DNA from: Chloroflexota bacterium
Lineage (GTDB): Bacteria > Chloroflexota > Dormibacteria > Dormibacterales > Dormibacteraceae
NCBI GenBank assembly: GCA_005880525.1
Contig: VBFW01000031.1
Location: 1-26,550 of the forward strand
DNA: 26,550 nucleotides
Reading direction: 5' to 3'
The notes beneath the pieces were generated by a model. That model saw nothing but the letters and a program-made list of their open reading frames with translations. It was not told the origin of the DNA and made no database searches. The stretch's first letter is position 1, and the number at the start of each line of letters is the position of its first letter. Shown here piece by piece: positions 9,736 to 17,547 of the stretch. Both the position numbers and the translations under genes were made by a program.

Positions 9736-9819
9736 CGAGTGCCGGCACTCGCGCCCCTGAAACCGCCCACCGCCGTTCGAGTGCCGGCACACGCACTCCT
9801 GAAACCGCTCGCCGGGTAG
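9736..9819 (+). repeat. 42-bp imperfect tandem repeat with a 16-bp palindrome after rpoD
   Basis: Two units (9736-9777 and 9778-9819) share CGAGTGCCGGCAC at their starts and CCTGAAACCGC near the middle. The first starts with the perfect palindrome CGAGTGCCGGCACTCG (9736-9751), which lies 10 nt after the rpoD stop and could form a terminator-like hairpin, although no T-run follows. The second has decayed (CACACGCACT). The pair fills the rpoD to lipoprotein gap. Confidence 0.7.
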
Positions 9820-9857
9820 GCGGCTCAGTCGGGGCGTTGACTCGACTGGAGGCGGGC

Positions 9858-11036
9858 TTGAGAGATCGGCTTCGGTTTTTCATCGTCGCCATAGCGGTCT
9901 TCGTAGCCGCGTGCGGCGCCGGAGCTCACCCAGGCGTCACGATCGCCAACAGCGGTGTTCCGGCGATGGCCGGTAAGGCCGCGTCTTTCGACGTCGTCGA
10001 GATCGACCAGGCGGCCCAACGCCTCTACGCAGCCGACCGGACGGATCAAGGCATCGATATCTTCGACACGTCCGTCGCGCCGGCCCGATACCTGAAGACG
10101 ATCGCGCTGAGCGCCAGCCCCAGCGGCCTCGCGGTCGCCCCCGACCTGCAGCGGGTCTTCGCCGGGACCAGCAACGGGTCGGTGGCTGTGGTGGACACCG
10201 ATCCCGCGTCAGCCACGGCCGACAAGGTAGTCAAGGTGGTGCCCACCGGCGGCAAGTCCGCTGACTTGATCGATTACTCGCCCGCTCTGCACATGGTCTT
10301 CGCCAGCAATGGCGACGGCGGCTCGATCGCGACCATCGACGCCACGACCGGGGTGGTCAAGTCGCACTTCGCCATCGGCCACCCTCTCGAACAACCTCGC
10401 TTCAACCCCGCGGACGGCATGCTCTATGTCACGAGCCCGGATGCTGACGCCCTGTTCATGGTGGATCCAGGCAAGGGCGTGATCAAGTCCACGATCAAGC
10501 TCGACAAGTGCGTCCCCTACGGGCTGGCTATCAATCCCAAGCTCGACCAGGCTCTCATCGCGTGCAGAAACTTCGTCATGAGGCAGAACTTGCGCAACAC
10601 GGCCGACGTGGAGGCGTTCGGCCAGGTGTCCAGAGGTGACGTGGTCAGCTATGACGCCGTCGCCGATCGATTCCTGGTGGCCGCCCCGTCGCCGGCTGCC
10701 GCCAGCGCGGTCGGCATATTCGGTGGCAACCCGATCGCCTACCTGACGTCGGTGACCACGGGTGCGGGAGGAAACTCGGCCGCGTACGACGAGGCCAACC
10801 ACCTCGTTTACACGCCCGACATCCGATCCGGCAAAGCAGGCCTGGCCGGCTTCGAGCCACCCCGCGCCGGCCTGGATGTGATCTCGCAGCTGCCGTCGCT
10901 GGGCGTGCTTGCACTCGTGCTGGCGGTGGTGACGCTTTTGCTGCTGTGGGTGGGGCGCTGGGCAGATCCCGTCCACCGGCCCGCGCCCGTGCCCGCCGCC
11001 ACCACCAGCACCTCCTCCCATCGCGAGCACACCTGA
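9858..11036 (+). CDS. Beta-propeller (YVTN-like) lipoprotein with C-terminal membrane anchor
   Basis: The start is taken as TTG 9858 because GGAGG sits 5 nt upstream; the frame also has a TTG at 9837. The product is 392 residues. A lipoprotein signal ends in VFVAACG with Cys19. Residues of about 35-340 contain repeated strands of the YVTN/SMP-30 propeller kind, such as GLAVAPDLQRVFAGTSNG, VAVVDTDP, SIATIDATTGVV, LFMVDPGKGVI and GLAINPKLDQALIAC. A TM helix (LALVLAVVTLLLLWVG) lies near the C-terminus and is followed by a Pro/Thr/Ser/His tail. So it appears tethered at both ends, with the propeller outside the cytoplasmic membrane. Such propellers usually bind proteins or small ligands; no catalytic residue can be assigned. 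Nothing in the neighbouring genes suggests a partner. Confidence 0.85.
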   Translation: MRDRLRFFIVAIAVFVAACGAGAHPGVTIANSGVPAMAGKAASFDVVEIDQAAQRLYAADRTDQGIDIFDTSVAPARYLKTIALSASPSGLAVAPDLQRVFAGTSNGSVAVVDTDPASATADKVVKVVPTGGKSADLIDYSPALHMVFASNGDGGSIATIDATTGVVKSHFAIGHPLEQPRFNPADGMLYVTSPDADALFMVDPGKGVIKSTIKLDKCVPYGLAINPKLDQALIACRNFVMRQNLRNTADVEAFGQVSRGDVVSYDAVADRFLVAAPSPAAASAVGIFGGNPIAYLTSVTTGAGGNSAAYDEANHLVYTPDIRSGKAGLAGFEPPRAGLDVISQLPSLGVLALVLAVVTLLLLWVGRWADPVHRPAPVPAATTSTSSHREHT

Positions 11037-11062
11037 AAAGGGCGTGATCTCCGGCCATGGTG

Positions 11063-11068
11063 AACAAT
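11063..11068 (+). promoter_or_regulatory. Leaderless-type -10 (AACAAT) before the kinase-like gene
   Basis: AACAAT ends 7 nt before the GTG at 11076, the spacing expected if transcription begins at the start codon. No clear -35 is seen. The same arrangement recurs before dnaG and hpt. Confidence 0.35.
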
Positions 11069-11075
11069 TGAGGGC

Positions 11076-11723
11076 GTGCCGGTCGTCACGATCGCGCGCC
11101 ACTTCGGGGCTGGGGGCGACAGTGTGGGCAAGATGGTCGCCGACCGCCTGCACGCCGACTTCCTCGGCCCCCAGCTGATCGACGAGGTCGCGCACCGGCT
11201 CGAGCTGCCCAAGGAAGAGGTCGAGGCCGCCGATGAGCAGCCGGGATCTTTTCTCCAGCGCCTGCTGATCGCCCTGGCCGCGGCCAGCCCGGAGCACGCG
11301 GTTACCGCCGAGTCGCCGACCTGGACGCCGCCCTACACCGACCCCCAGAGCGACCCCCGCCGCGCCGTGCTCGAGTACACGCAGCAGGTGATCACCGAGG
11401 CCGCGCGGTCCGGCAACGTCGTGATCGTCGGCCGTGGCGGCGCCTATGTATTGCATGACCTGCCAGGCGTGCTGCACGTCTTCCTTCGGGCGGACGAGAG
11501 CACGAGGGTGAAGGCGGTGATGGAGCGCGAGCACATCGGCCAGGAGGATGCTCGGCGCCGCGTCAAGCAGACCGACGAGAACCGGCGCGCCTACATCCGC
11601 CAGGTCTACGGCCACACCTGGGACCTCCCGAGCCACTACGACCTGGTCGTCGACACCGGTCGTCTCGGTTACGACGCCACAGTGGATGCGATCCTCGCCG
11701 CTTTGAAAGGCCGGACCCGCTAA
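11076..11723 (+). CDS. Cytidylate kinase-like family protein
   Basis: This 215-residue P-loop protein has a phosphate-binding loop RHFGAGGDSVGK at residues 8-19, close to the G-x-G-G pattern of the cytidylate-kinase-like (AAA_26) family rather than canonical Cmk. Downstream come the LIDEVAHRL helix, VVIVGRGGAYVL (a second nucleotide-fold strand) and an Arg-rich lid with VKAVMEREHIGQEDARRRV, then YDLVVDTGRLGYD. Canonical Cmk phosphorylates CMP and dCMP, but this relaxed family has no established substrate. The GTG start lacks a Shine-Dalgarno and has AACAAT 7 nt upstream, so initiation is probably leaderless. It is followed after 12 nt by the next gene. Confidence 0.88.
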   Translation: MPVVTIARHFGAGGDSVGKMVADRLHADFLGPQLIDEVAHRLELPKEEVEAADEQPGSFLQRLLIALAAASPEHAVTAESPTWTPPYTDPQSDPRRAVLEYTQQVITEAARSGNVVIVGRGGAYVLHDLPGVLHVFLRADESTRVKAVMEREHIGQEDARRRVKQTDENRRAYIRQVYGHTWDLPSHYDLVVDTGRLGYDATVDAILAALKGRTR

Positions 11724-11735
11724 GTTAGACGGCCA

Positions 11736-12041
11736 ATGACCAGGTCGCTCGGCTCTCGCACGTCAGGCGTCGACGGCTCCAGCGAGGGCGGCCGCATCAA
11801 CACGATCAGCCTGCCAGGCGCGCTCGTCATATACGGCGTGGCGCTTGTTCAATACCTGCAGTCCAAAGGCGTCAAGAGCCGGCTGACGGTAGCGCCGGTG
11901 CTCATCGGCGGCGCCTGGTGCCTCGAGCTGACCTACCAGGGCGACGCGCCCGCCGGCGTCCCTGAGCGCTGGCACGGCCATCGCGTGGCAGTCAAGGCCG
12001 CCGAACCGCCGCCACCACCGCCGGCCCCGGCGCATGCCTAG
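11736..12041 (+). CDS. Hypothetical protein with Pro-rich tail
   Basis: The product is 101 residues. Residues 1-20 are Ser/Gly-rich and probably disordered. Residues 21-90 form a compact alpha/beta-like stretch: INTISLPGALVIYGVALVQY, then LTVAPVLIGGAWCLELTY. The end is Pro-rich (EPPPPPPAPAHA). I do not recognise the family. Its last 8 nt overlap the next gene's ATG, and it begins 12 nt after the kinase-like gene, so it belongs to a short plus-strand operon. The absence of a signal peptide points to the cytoplasm. Confidence 0.6.
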   Translation: MTRSLGSRTSGVDGSSEGGRINTISLPGALVIYGVALVQYLQSKGVKSRLTVAPVLIGGAWCLELTYQGDAPAGVPERWHGHRVAVKAAEPPPPPPAPAHA

Positions 12042-12243
12042 CTTCACCCCGGAAAGCAAGGTCCGCGATGTCGTCGTCATGCTTGGCGACCGCGGGCGGG
12101 ACGCTCTCAAGCGCCACGGTTACGACACCGGCGTGGGCTTCGTCGACGTCCTGTCGCAGTACCAGACGCTCGAGCACGCCGCCCGGACCGAGAGGCTGCG
12201 AGACCTCCCAGGGCTGCTCACTGCACTAAACACCGCACAATAG
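12034..12243 (+). CDS. Small helical hypothetical protein
   Basis: This 69-residue protein begins with a segment like the short DUF1858-type helical domain: an N-terminal P-x-S-K-V-R-D-VV helix, a central helix ALKRHGYDTGVGF and a final helix. It lacks the cysteine often found there. The similarity is judged by eye and is weak. The ATG at 12034 overlaps the preceding stop by 8 nt, so translation is likely coupled. The function is unknown; members of the DUF1858 type are often found with redox or nitrogen-metabolism genes, but nothing here supports that. Confidence 0.55.
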   Translation: MPSFTPESKVRDVVVMLGDRGRDALKRHGYDTGVGFVDVLSQYQTLEHAARTERLRDLPGLLTALNTAQ

Positions 12244-12250
12244 ACCCGAC

Positions 12251-12284
12251 CCTTTTACATACATTGGTAGTCACAAATTAAGGA
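12251..12284 (+). promoter_or_regulatory. AT-rich promoter/RBS region of the zinc-ribbon gene
   Basis: This is one of the few AT-rich patches in the window. It contains TTTACA (12254-12259) and TACATT (12260-12265) as possible core elements, but no pair has ideal spacing. AAGGA (12280-12284) lies 6 nt before the GTG at 12291 and is a plausible Shine-Dalgarno that supports this start. Confidence 0.35.
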
Positions 12285-12290
12285 CAACGG

Positions 12291-12617
12291 GTGTACCATG
12301 CAGCGAAATTCGCTTCTGGTTCGTTATACGAGTCGAGGAATACGTCATTGCAACCGTCGAAGCCAGAACCAGAGAAGAGGACCAAGTGCGCCTGTGGCCG
12401 TAGGCTGAGAGACGCGTCCGTCTACATCTACCGCTCGCACGGTGACCGCTACCTGTTCCACAGGTGCGAGTGCGGGATGGAATGGACAGTCCATCAGAAC
12501 GACGTCGACCCCCTCCAGCCCGTCAGCTCGGACGAGGTGATCGAGGTCCACAAGCGCCTGGCGAAGTTCGAAGGTTCGATCGTCGAGCTACTGGAACAAC
12601 CGCAGCAACCCGCCTAG
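12291..12617 (+). CDS. Small zinc-ribbon-like hypothetical protein
   Basis: From the GTG at 12291 the product is 108 residues. It contains two CxC knuckles (CACG and CECG) separated by about 27 residues with aromatic strands between them (ASVYIYRSHGDRYLFHRC), followed by GMEWTVHQ. This layout suits a structural Zn ribbon. The C-terminus is a single acidic helix (EVIEVHKRLAKFEGSIVELL). The N-terminal 30 residues are Ser/Lys-rich. A second possible start is TTG 12348, with GAGGA 9 nt upstream, giving 89 residues and removing the disordered part. I do not recognise the family. The ribbon could bind nucleic acid or protein. Confidence 0.6.
   Translation: MYHAAKFASGSLYESRNTSLQPSKPEPEKRTKCACGRRLRDASVYIYRSHGDRYLFHRCECGMEWTVHQNDVDPLQPVSSDEVIEVHKRLAKFEGSIVELLEQPQQPA
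12302..12314. promoter_or_regulatory. 13-bp palindrome near the start of the zinc-ribbon gene
   Basis: AGCGAAATTCGCT has 6-bp perfect arms around one base. If translation starts at TTG 12348 this lies in the leader and could be an operator or a small hairpin. If the GTG at 12291 is used it is coding. Low weight. Confidence 0.25.
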
Positions 12618-12661
12618 CTCCCCCCTCCCGCTTTGCGGTAGAGGGTAGGGTGAGGGCAGGG
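12618..12661 (+). repeat. Dispersed C/G-rich hairpin element, copy A, with G-quadruplex motif
   Basis: It starts immediately after the zinc-ribbon stop. CCCTCCCGC pairs with GCGGTAGAGGG (2-nt bulge) around a TTT loop. The right side continues with four GGG runs at 12643, 12648, 12654 and 12659 separated by 2-3 nt, a classic G-quadruplex pattern. Related stems and G-rich tails occur at 19083, 20281 and 21546. Confidence 0.7.
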
Positions 12662-12668
12662 TGAGTGC

Positions 12669-13485
12669 GTGATCTATCGCCGCTGCGGTCGCAGCGGGCT
12701 GCTCCTGCCGGCGCTCTCTGTGGGGCTGTGGCAGAGATTCGGCGGGGACCAACCGACTGACGAGAACCGCGCCATCATCCGGCGCGCATTCGAGCAGGGC
12801 GTGACCCATTTCGACCTGGCCAACAACTACGGCCCGCCCTACGGCTCGGCCGAGACGAACTTCGGCCGGATGCTGCGCACCGACCTCGCCGGCCATCGCG
12901 ACGAGCTCGTCATCTCGACCAAGGCCGGCTGGGACATGTGGCCCGGGCCCTACGGCGATTGGGGATCGCGCAAGTACCTGCTGGCGAGCCTAGACCAGAG
13001 CCTGGCGCGCATGGGCCTCGACTACGTCGACATCTTCTAAGATCCTCAGCGGGATGGGCGTCCACCTGCTGATCCACCAGCCGGTCTACTCGATGCTCAA
13101 CCGCTGGATCGAGCCCGCCTTGCTCGATGCGCTGTACGAGGAGGGCGTGGGCTGCATCGCGTTCTCGCCGCTCGCCCAGGGTCAGCTCACCGACCGCTAC
13201 GCAGACGGCGTGCCGGCGGGCTCGCAAGCAACGCAGCACTACTCGCTCGACGAAGAGACCGTGCAGCGGAACATCAAGAAGGTGGTGCCGCTGCGCGACA
13301 TCGCGCGCCGTCGCGGCCAGTCGCTGGCGCAGATGGCGCTCGCTTGGGTGCTGCGCGATCCGCGCATGACCTCCGCCGTCAACGGCGTGAGCTCAGTCAA
13401 GCAGCTCGATGAGAACCTCGCAGCGCTCGACAGGCTCGATTTCAGCCAGGGCGAGCTTGCGGAGATCGATCGCCTGACCTCGTAG
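12669..13485 (+). pseudogene. Aldo/keto reductase (YghZ/Gpr-like), internally deleted and frameshifted
   Basis: The first part (12669-13040) encodes 123 residues closely resembling the N-terminal half of E. coli YghZ, an L-glyceraldehyde 3-phosphate reductase: FDLANNYGPPYGSAE, STKAGWDMWPGPYG and SRKYLLASLDQSL. It ends at TAA directly after DYVDIF. The second part is in another frame from about 13039 (KILSGMGVHLLIHQP) and encodes the C-terminal half through NGVSSVKQLDENLAAL. Against YghZ from memory, about 44 codons are missing, including YSHR with the catalytic His. The deletion is not a multiple of three. Asp, Tyr and Lys of the catalytic tetrad remain in the first part. Each half alone lacks a full barrel, so this is almost surely non-functional unless the assembly is wrong. 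Confidence 0.88.
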
Positions 13486-13498
13486 GCTGAACACCGCG

Positions 13499-14263
13499 AT
13501 GCCGATCAGGGTCGTGGCGTTCGACGGGGACGACACGCTGTGGCACAACGAGACGCACTTCAACTTCACGCAGGCCGCGCTGCGCGACCTCCTGCGGGGT
13601 CACGCCCCGAACGCCGACGTCGACGCCCGCCTATTCGAGACCGAGATGGCGAACCTCAGCCTGTACGGCTACGGCATCAAGAGCTTCACCCTGTCGATGA
13701 TCGAGACAGCGCTCGAGATCACGGACGGCACGATTCCGGCCTCCGACCTGAAGGTGATCCTCGACTGGGGCAAGCGCATGCTTCGCGAGCCGACCGAGCT
13801 CCTGGAAGGCGTGCGCGAGACGCTGCTGGGCATGAGCCAAAACCACCAGCTGCTGCTCATCACCAAGGGCGACCTTTTCGACCAGGAGAGCAAGCTCGCA
13901 AGGTCGGGCCTGGCCGAGAGATTTGCGGGCGTCGAGATCCTCAGCGACAAGAATGTCGACTCCTACCGGCGGGTGCTCAGCCGCCGCGGCATCGACGCCG
14001 GCGAGTTCATCATGGTCGGAAACTCGCTGCGCTCGGACGTGGTGCCGGTGGTCGAACTTGGCGCCCGCGCGGTCCACATCCCGTACCACGTGACCTGGCA
14101 GCACGAGCAGGTCGACGAGGATTCGGTGCCTGGCGAAGGCTGGTTCAGGCTCGACAAGATCACCGAGCTGGGCCCCCTGCTGGGCTCGCTGGATGGGCGG
14201 CCAAGCCGGTCTGTCCGCCACAAGCTACAATCTCGGCCGGACCGGAAAACGAAGAGGGATTGA
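13499..14263 (+). CDS. HAD-superfamily hydrolase
   Basis: The product is 254 residues. Motif I is VVAFDGDDTLWHNE, with nucleophile Asp9 and acid/base Asp11. Motif II is LLLITKGD. Motif III is probably the Lys in ILSDKNVDSY. Motif IV is IMVGNSLRSDVV. Between motifs I and II is an alpha-helical cap of about 90 residues, so it is a C1-cap phosphatase-like member. The substrate is unknown; HAD proteins of this sort often hydrolyse small phosphate esters. The last 25 residues are basic and probably disordered, and they overlap the presumed promoter of the downstream nucleoside transporter operon. The ATG follows the reductase remnant by 13 nt. Confidence 0.92.
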   Translation: MPIRVVAFDGDDTLWHNETHFNFTQAALRDLLRGHAPNADVDARLFETEMANLSLYGYGIKSFTLSMIETALEITDGTIPASDLKVILDWGKRMLREPTELLEGVRETLLGMSQNHQLLLITKGDLFDQESKLARSGLAERFAGVEILSDKNVDSYRRVLSRRGIDAGEFIMVGNSLRSDVVPVVELGARAVHIPYHVTWQHEQVDEDSVPGEGWFRLDKITELGPLLGSLDGRPSRSVRHKLQSRPDRKTKRD

Positions 14264-14310
14264 ACCCCCGTGGCCGGCCCAGTCTCATTGGGTTAGCTCT
14301 TTGAAGGGGG
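14226..14310 (+). promoter_or_regulatory. Possible promoter and structured leader of the nucleoside transporter operon
   Basis: TACAAT at 14226-14231 is the best -10 hexamer here, 87 nt before the bmp ATG, but its -35 is poor. The leader contains GGCCGG (14235-14240) that can pair with CCGGCC (14273-14278). A CCCCC at 14265-14269 could pair with the GGGGG (14306-14310) of the Shine-Dalgarno. Translational control is possible but speculative. Confidence 0.3.
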
Positions 14311-14318
14311 CACGGAAT

Positions 14319-15350
14319 ATGGGCCGTTCGCAGCTTCGGTTTCTCGCCCTGGTGGGCGCAGTCCTGATGGTGGTGGCTGCCTGCGGCAGCACGTCCTCAG
14401 GGCCCGCGGCAAAACAGGTAAAGGTCGGTCTTGTCACCGACGTAGGTGGCCTGAACGACAAGAGCTTCAACCACCTCGCTTACGTGGGCCTGCAGAAGGC
14501 AATCGCCGACTTCCACGTGAAGGGCGACGTCACCGAGTCGAAGACGGGCGACGACTACGTGCCCAACCTGACCAGCTACGCGTCGAAGAATTACGACCTG
14601 GTCATCGGCGTCGGCTTCCTCATGCAGGAAGCGGTCGGCAAGGTGTCGGGTAGTTTCCCGAACGTCCACTTCGCGATCATTGACGGCGCCGGCACTGACG
14701 CCAGCGGCAAGGACCTGCAGCACTCGAACGTCGAGTCGCTGTTCTTCAAGGAGCAGGACGCTGGCGCCATGGTGGGCGTCATCGCGGGCATGCTCGAGAA
14801 GGACAAGAAGGCGCCCGGCAACACCAACGTGATCAGCGCGGTCGGCGGCGTGAGCATCCCGCCCGTCAACCACTACATCGCGGGCTACAAGTGGGCGGCG
14901 ACGATGGAGGACCCGGGTATCAAGGTGCTCGTCGGATACTCCAACGACTTCACCGACCCGGCCAAGTGCAAGTCCATTGCGCAGAGCCAGATCGGCGCGA
15001 AGTCCGAGATCCTGTTCCAGGTCGCAGGCGGCTGCGGTCTCGGCGTGCTGCAGGCGGCAGGCTCGGCCAAGGTCTACAGCATCGGCGTCGACGCGGACCA
15101 GAAGGACGCCGACGCATCAGTCATCGCCAGCGCCCTCAAGAAGGTCGACCAGGCCACGTACACCGCGATCAAGAACGTGGTCAACAACCAGTTCAAGAGT
15201 GGGGCCCTGACCTTCAGCATCTCCAACGACGGGGCCGGATACTCCCTCGACAACATTCAGCTGCCCGCCGACATCCAGGCTGAGCTGGACCGGGTCCAGG
15301 CGGCCATCAAGGCGGGCTCCATGACCCCGCCGGCGGACATTCCCGCATAG
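14319..15350 (+). CDS. BMP/Med-family nucleoside-binding lipoprotein
   Basis: This 343-residue substrate-binding protein belongs to the basic membrane protein family (PnrA/BmpA/Med), whose members bind purine or other nucleosides for ABC import. A lipoprotein signal ends in LMVVAAC with Cys22. Family motifs are VGLVTDVGGLNDKSFNHLAY near the N-terminus, LVIGVGFLMQEAV, FAIIDGAG, IPPVNHYIAGYKWA and the ligand-proximal AGGCGLGVLQAA and YSIGVDADQKD. The start is supported by AAGGGGG 8 nt upstream. It is the first gene of a tight operon with two permeases and an ATPase, the expected set for a nucleoside importer. The precise nucleoside is not readable, but the downstream salvage genes point to pyrimidine and purine nucleosides. 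Confidence 0.95.
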   Translation: MGRSQLRFLALVGAVLMVVAACGSTSSGPAAKQVKVGLVTDVGGLNDKSFNHLAYVGLQKAIADFHVKGDVTESKTGDDYVPNLTSYASKNYDLVIGVGFLMQEAVGKVSGSFPNVHFAIIDGAGTDASGKDLQHSNVESLFFKEQDAGAMVGVIAGMLEKDKKAPGNTNVISAVGGVSIPPVNHYIAGYKWAATMEDPGIKVLVGYSNDFTDPAKCKSIAQSQIGAKSEILFQVAGGCGLGVLQAAGSAKVYSIGVDADQKDADASVIASALKKVDQATYTAIKNVVNNQFKSGALTFSISNDGAGYSLDNIQLPADIQAELDRVQAAIKAGSMTPPADIPA

Positions 15351-15373
15351 CGAAGGCATCGGGGGCGGGCGGC

Positions 15374-16600
15374 GTGGCTGCTCGTCCCCGACCTCGTCTG
15401 TCAGCAACCGCCGCTCGCCTCACCCGTGGCTTTGCCATGCCATTCGCGTCTGTCCTCTTCGCGTTCGTGGTGGGCGCGGTCGTCGTCACGGTCACCGGCG
15501 GCAACCCGATCGACGCCTACCAGGGCTTGCTGTGCGGTGGCCTCGGCGTCGCGTGCACCCAGGGCGAGAATCCAGCCCTCCAGATCGCCAACACCATCAT
15601 TTTCGCCATCCCGCTCATCACCGCCGGCGTAGCGGTCGCGCTACCGTTCCGGGCCGGGCTCTTCAACATCGGCGCCGAGGGCCAGTTGCTGGCGGGTGCG
15701 ATGGCGTGCACCGCGCTTGGCATCAAGCTTCATGACTGGCCGGCGGTAATCCTGCTGCCTACCGTGCTGGTCGGCGGCATGCTGGCCGGCGCGGCCTGGG
15801 CCGGAATCGCCGGAGTGCTCAAGGCCACGGTCGGCGCTCACGAGGTCGTGACCACGATCATGCTCAACTACGTCGCCCAGTGGCTCCTGCGATTCCTAAT
15901 CATCGGCGGTCCCCTCGAGCTGCGTGCGGGGACTTCGAAGTCGCTGCCCATCGGCGAGGGTGCACGTCTCGCCACCTTCCTGCCCAATAGCGACACGATC
16001 CAGATCCTCGGGCTGCCGGCAAGCGTCTACCGCGTGCACGTCGGACTCGTCATCGCTGTGGTCGCGGTGGCGGTGTTCGCGATTCTCCTGTGGCGGACTT
16101 CCCTCGGGTATGAGATCCGCGCCGCCGGCCAGAGCCAGAAAGCGGCCCGCTACGCGGGCGTGAGCGTGCGGCGGACCATCATCGTCACGATGCTGATCGC
16201 CGGCGCCTTCTCGGGCCTGGCCGGTGCGATTCAGATCGCCGGTGTCGACCACAACCTCACCGACAAGTACTTCAGCGACACGACCGGCTTCGACGCGATC
16301 GCTGTCGCCCTCCTCGGCCTGGGCAGTGCCGTGGGGATCGTGCTCGCCGCGATTCTGTTCGGCGCCCTGCACGCGGGCGGGTCAGTGATGCAGGCGGACG
16401 CCGGCATCTCCAGCTCGCTTGTGCTGGTGCTGCAGGCGCTGATCCTGTTCAGCATCGCGGCCAACTTCCTTAACGCGATCAGGCTGCGGATCCCGGGATT
16501 GGGTCAGGCGCCCTCGGCGCCCGCGCCCGCCGCGGTCGGCGCCGCACTGATGACGGAGGCTGCCGTCGCGCCGCCCCAGGAAGGCACGACTTCCACATGA
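15374..16600 (+). CDS. Nucleoside ABC transporter permease 1
   Basis: This 408-residue membrane protein is of the branched-chain/ribose permease superfamily, matching the longer permease of nucleoside importers (YufP/NupP-like). About nine to ten hydrophobic helices are evident from residue 20 to 375. The conserved permease loop is VGAHEVVTTIMLNYVAQWLL, and SLGYEIRAAGQSQKAARYAG is the cytoplasmic motif that contacts the ATPase. GLAGAIQIAGVDHNL is also typical. The GTG start follows a purine-rich GGGGGCGGGCGGC. The C-terminal 25 residues are Ala/Pro-rich. Its stop overlaps the next ATG as ATGA. Confidence 0.94.
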   Translation: MAARPRPRLSATAARLTRGFAMPFASVLFAFVVGAVVVTVTGGNPIDAYQGLLCGGLGVACTQGENPALQIANTIIFAIPLITAGVAVALPFRAGLFNIGAEGQLLAGAMACTALGIKLHDWPAVILLPTVLVGGMLAGAAWAGIAGVLKATVGAHEVVTTIMLNYVAQWLLRFLIIGGPLELRAGTSKSLPIGEGARLATFLPNSDTIQILGLPASVYRVHVGLVIAVVAVAVFAILLWRTSLGYEIRAAGQSQKAARYAGVSVRRTIIVTMLIAGAFSGLAGAIQIAGVDHNLTDKYFSDTTGFDAIAVALLGLGSAVGIVLAAILFGALHAGGSVMQADAGISSSLVLVLQALILFSIAANFLNAIRLRIPGLGQAPSAPAPAAVGAALMTEAAVAPPQEGTTST

Positions 16601-17547
16601 GCGTGATCACCGACATCCTGCAGCTTCTGCTCACCGCCAACCTCTGGCAGGTGGCGCTGGTGTCGGCGGTTCTGCTGCTGCTGCCGGCGCTGGGCGGCGT
16701 CATCTCGGAGCGCAGCGGGGTCGTGAACATCGCGATGGAGGGCATGATGCTCACCGGCGCGTTCTTCGCCGTCTGGGCGGACCTCATCTGGCACAGCCCG
16801 TGGATCGCGGTGCTGGTGGCGATGGTCGCCGGCGGGCTTATGGCCCTCATCCACGCTGTCGTTTCGATTCGTTTCCGCGCCGATCAGATCGTCAGCGGGA
16901 TCGCCATCAACATCTTCGCAGCGGGCCTCACGGTCTTCCTGGTGCGCGCGATCTACGGCCTGCAGGACGTCGGGCACGTGGTCCCGGCCGAGGCGCTCCC
17001 CAACTGGGATGTCCCTGTTCTTTCGGCGATCCCGTTCATTGGTCAGGTCGTCTTCCAGCAGAACGTCGTCGTCTATATCGCGCTGATCTTGCTGGTGGTG
17101 GTGGAGATAGTGCTGTTTCGCACGCGGCTGGGCTTGCGCATCCGCGCGGTGGGCGAGCACCCGCAAGCGGCCGACACGGCCGGCCTGAACGTCTACCTCA
17201 TCAGGTACGGCGCGGTGATCACCAGCGGCCTGCTATCAGGGCTCGCGGGCGCCTTCCTCGCGATCGGCGTGTCGAACACGTTCGTGCCCAACATGACCGA
17301 CGGCCGCGGTTACATCGCGCTGGCGGCGATGATCTTCGGCAAGTGGACGCCGCGCGGCGCGTTCGTCGCGTGCATCATCTTCGGTCTCGGCGAAGCGATA
17401 TACGCCAACAACTCGACGATCCACGTCTCGCAGTACCTGCTGAGCATGCTGCCGTACCTCATCACGCTGGTCGTGCTGGCGGGCCTGGTCGGGCGGAGCA
17501 CGCCTCCGGCCGCCGACGGCATTCCGTACGCGGCGGGTTCGGAATGA
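16597..17547 (+). CDS. Nucleoside ABC transporter permease 2
   Basis: This 316-residue permease (YufQ/NupQ-like) is the shorter partner of the importer. Features are ERSGVVNIAMEGMMLTGAFF (the usual GxxNIGxEG-type motif), VSIRFRADQIVSGIAINI, the ATPase-contact loop GLRIRAVGEHPQAADTAG and the C-terminal GYIALAAMIFGKWTPRGA. Eight or nine TM helices are likely. Both ends overlap neighbours by 4 nt (ATGA), so the three transporter genes are translationally coupled. Confidence 0.94.
   Translation: MSVITDILQLLLTANLWQVALVSAVLLLLPALGGVISERSGVVNIAMEGMMLTGAFFAVWADLIWHSPWIAVLVAMVAGGLMALIHAVVSIRFRADQIVSGIAINIFAAGLTVFLVRAIYGLQDVGHVVPAEALPNWDVPVLSAIPFIGQVVFQQNVVVYIALILLVVVEIVLFRTRLGLRIRAVGEHPQAADTAGLNVYLIRYGAVITSGLLSGLAGAFLAIGVSNTFVPNMTDGRGYIALAAMIFGKWTPRGAFVACIIFGLGEAIYANNSTIHVSQYLLSMLPYLITLVVLAGLVGRSTPPAADGIPYAAGSE

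Noticed and set aside
10209..11636. 475-codon minus-strand frame opposite the lipoprotein and kinase-like genes
   Set aside because: Both plus-strand genes have clear domains; the minus frame is Gly/His/Asp/Arg-rich with no domain.
14251..14300. tRNA-like T-loop (GGTTCAATCC on the minus strand) near the bmp leader
   Set aside because: No acceptor, D or anticodon arms pair at tRNA distances on either strand, and the left part lies in the HAD coding end.
16800..17543. Upstream extension of the nucleoside ATPase frame
   Set aside because: It lies inside the permease 2 gene in another frame and is Arg/Pro-rich; the ATG at 17544 overlapping the permease stop is the natural start.
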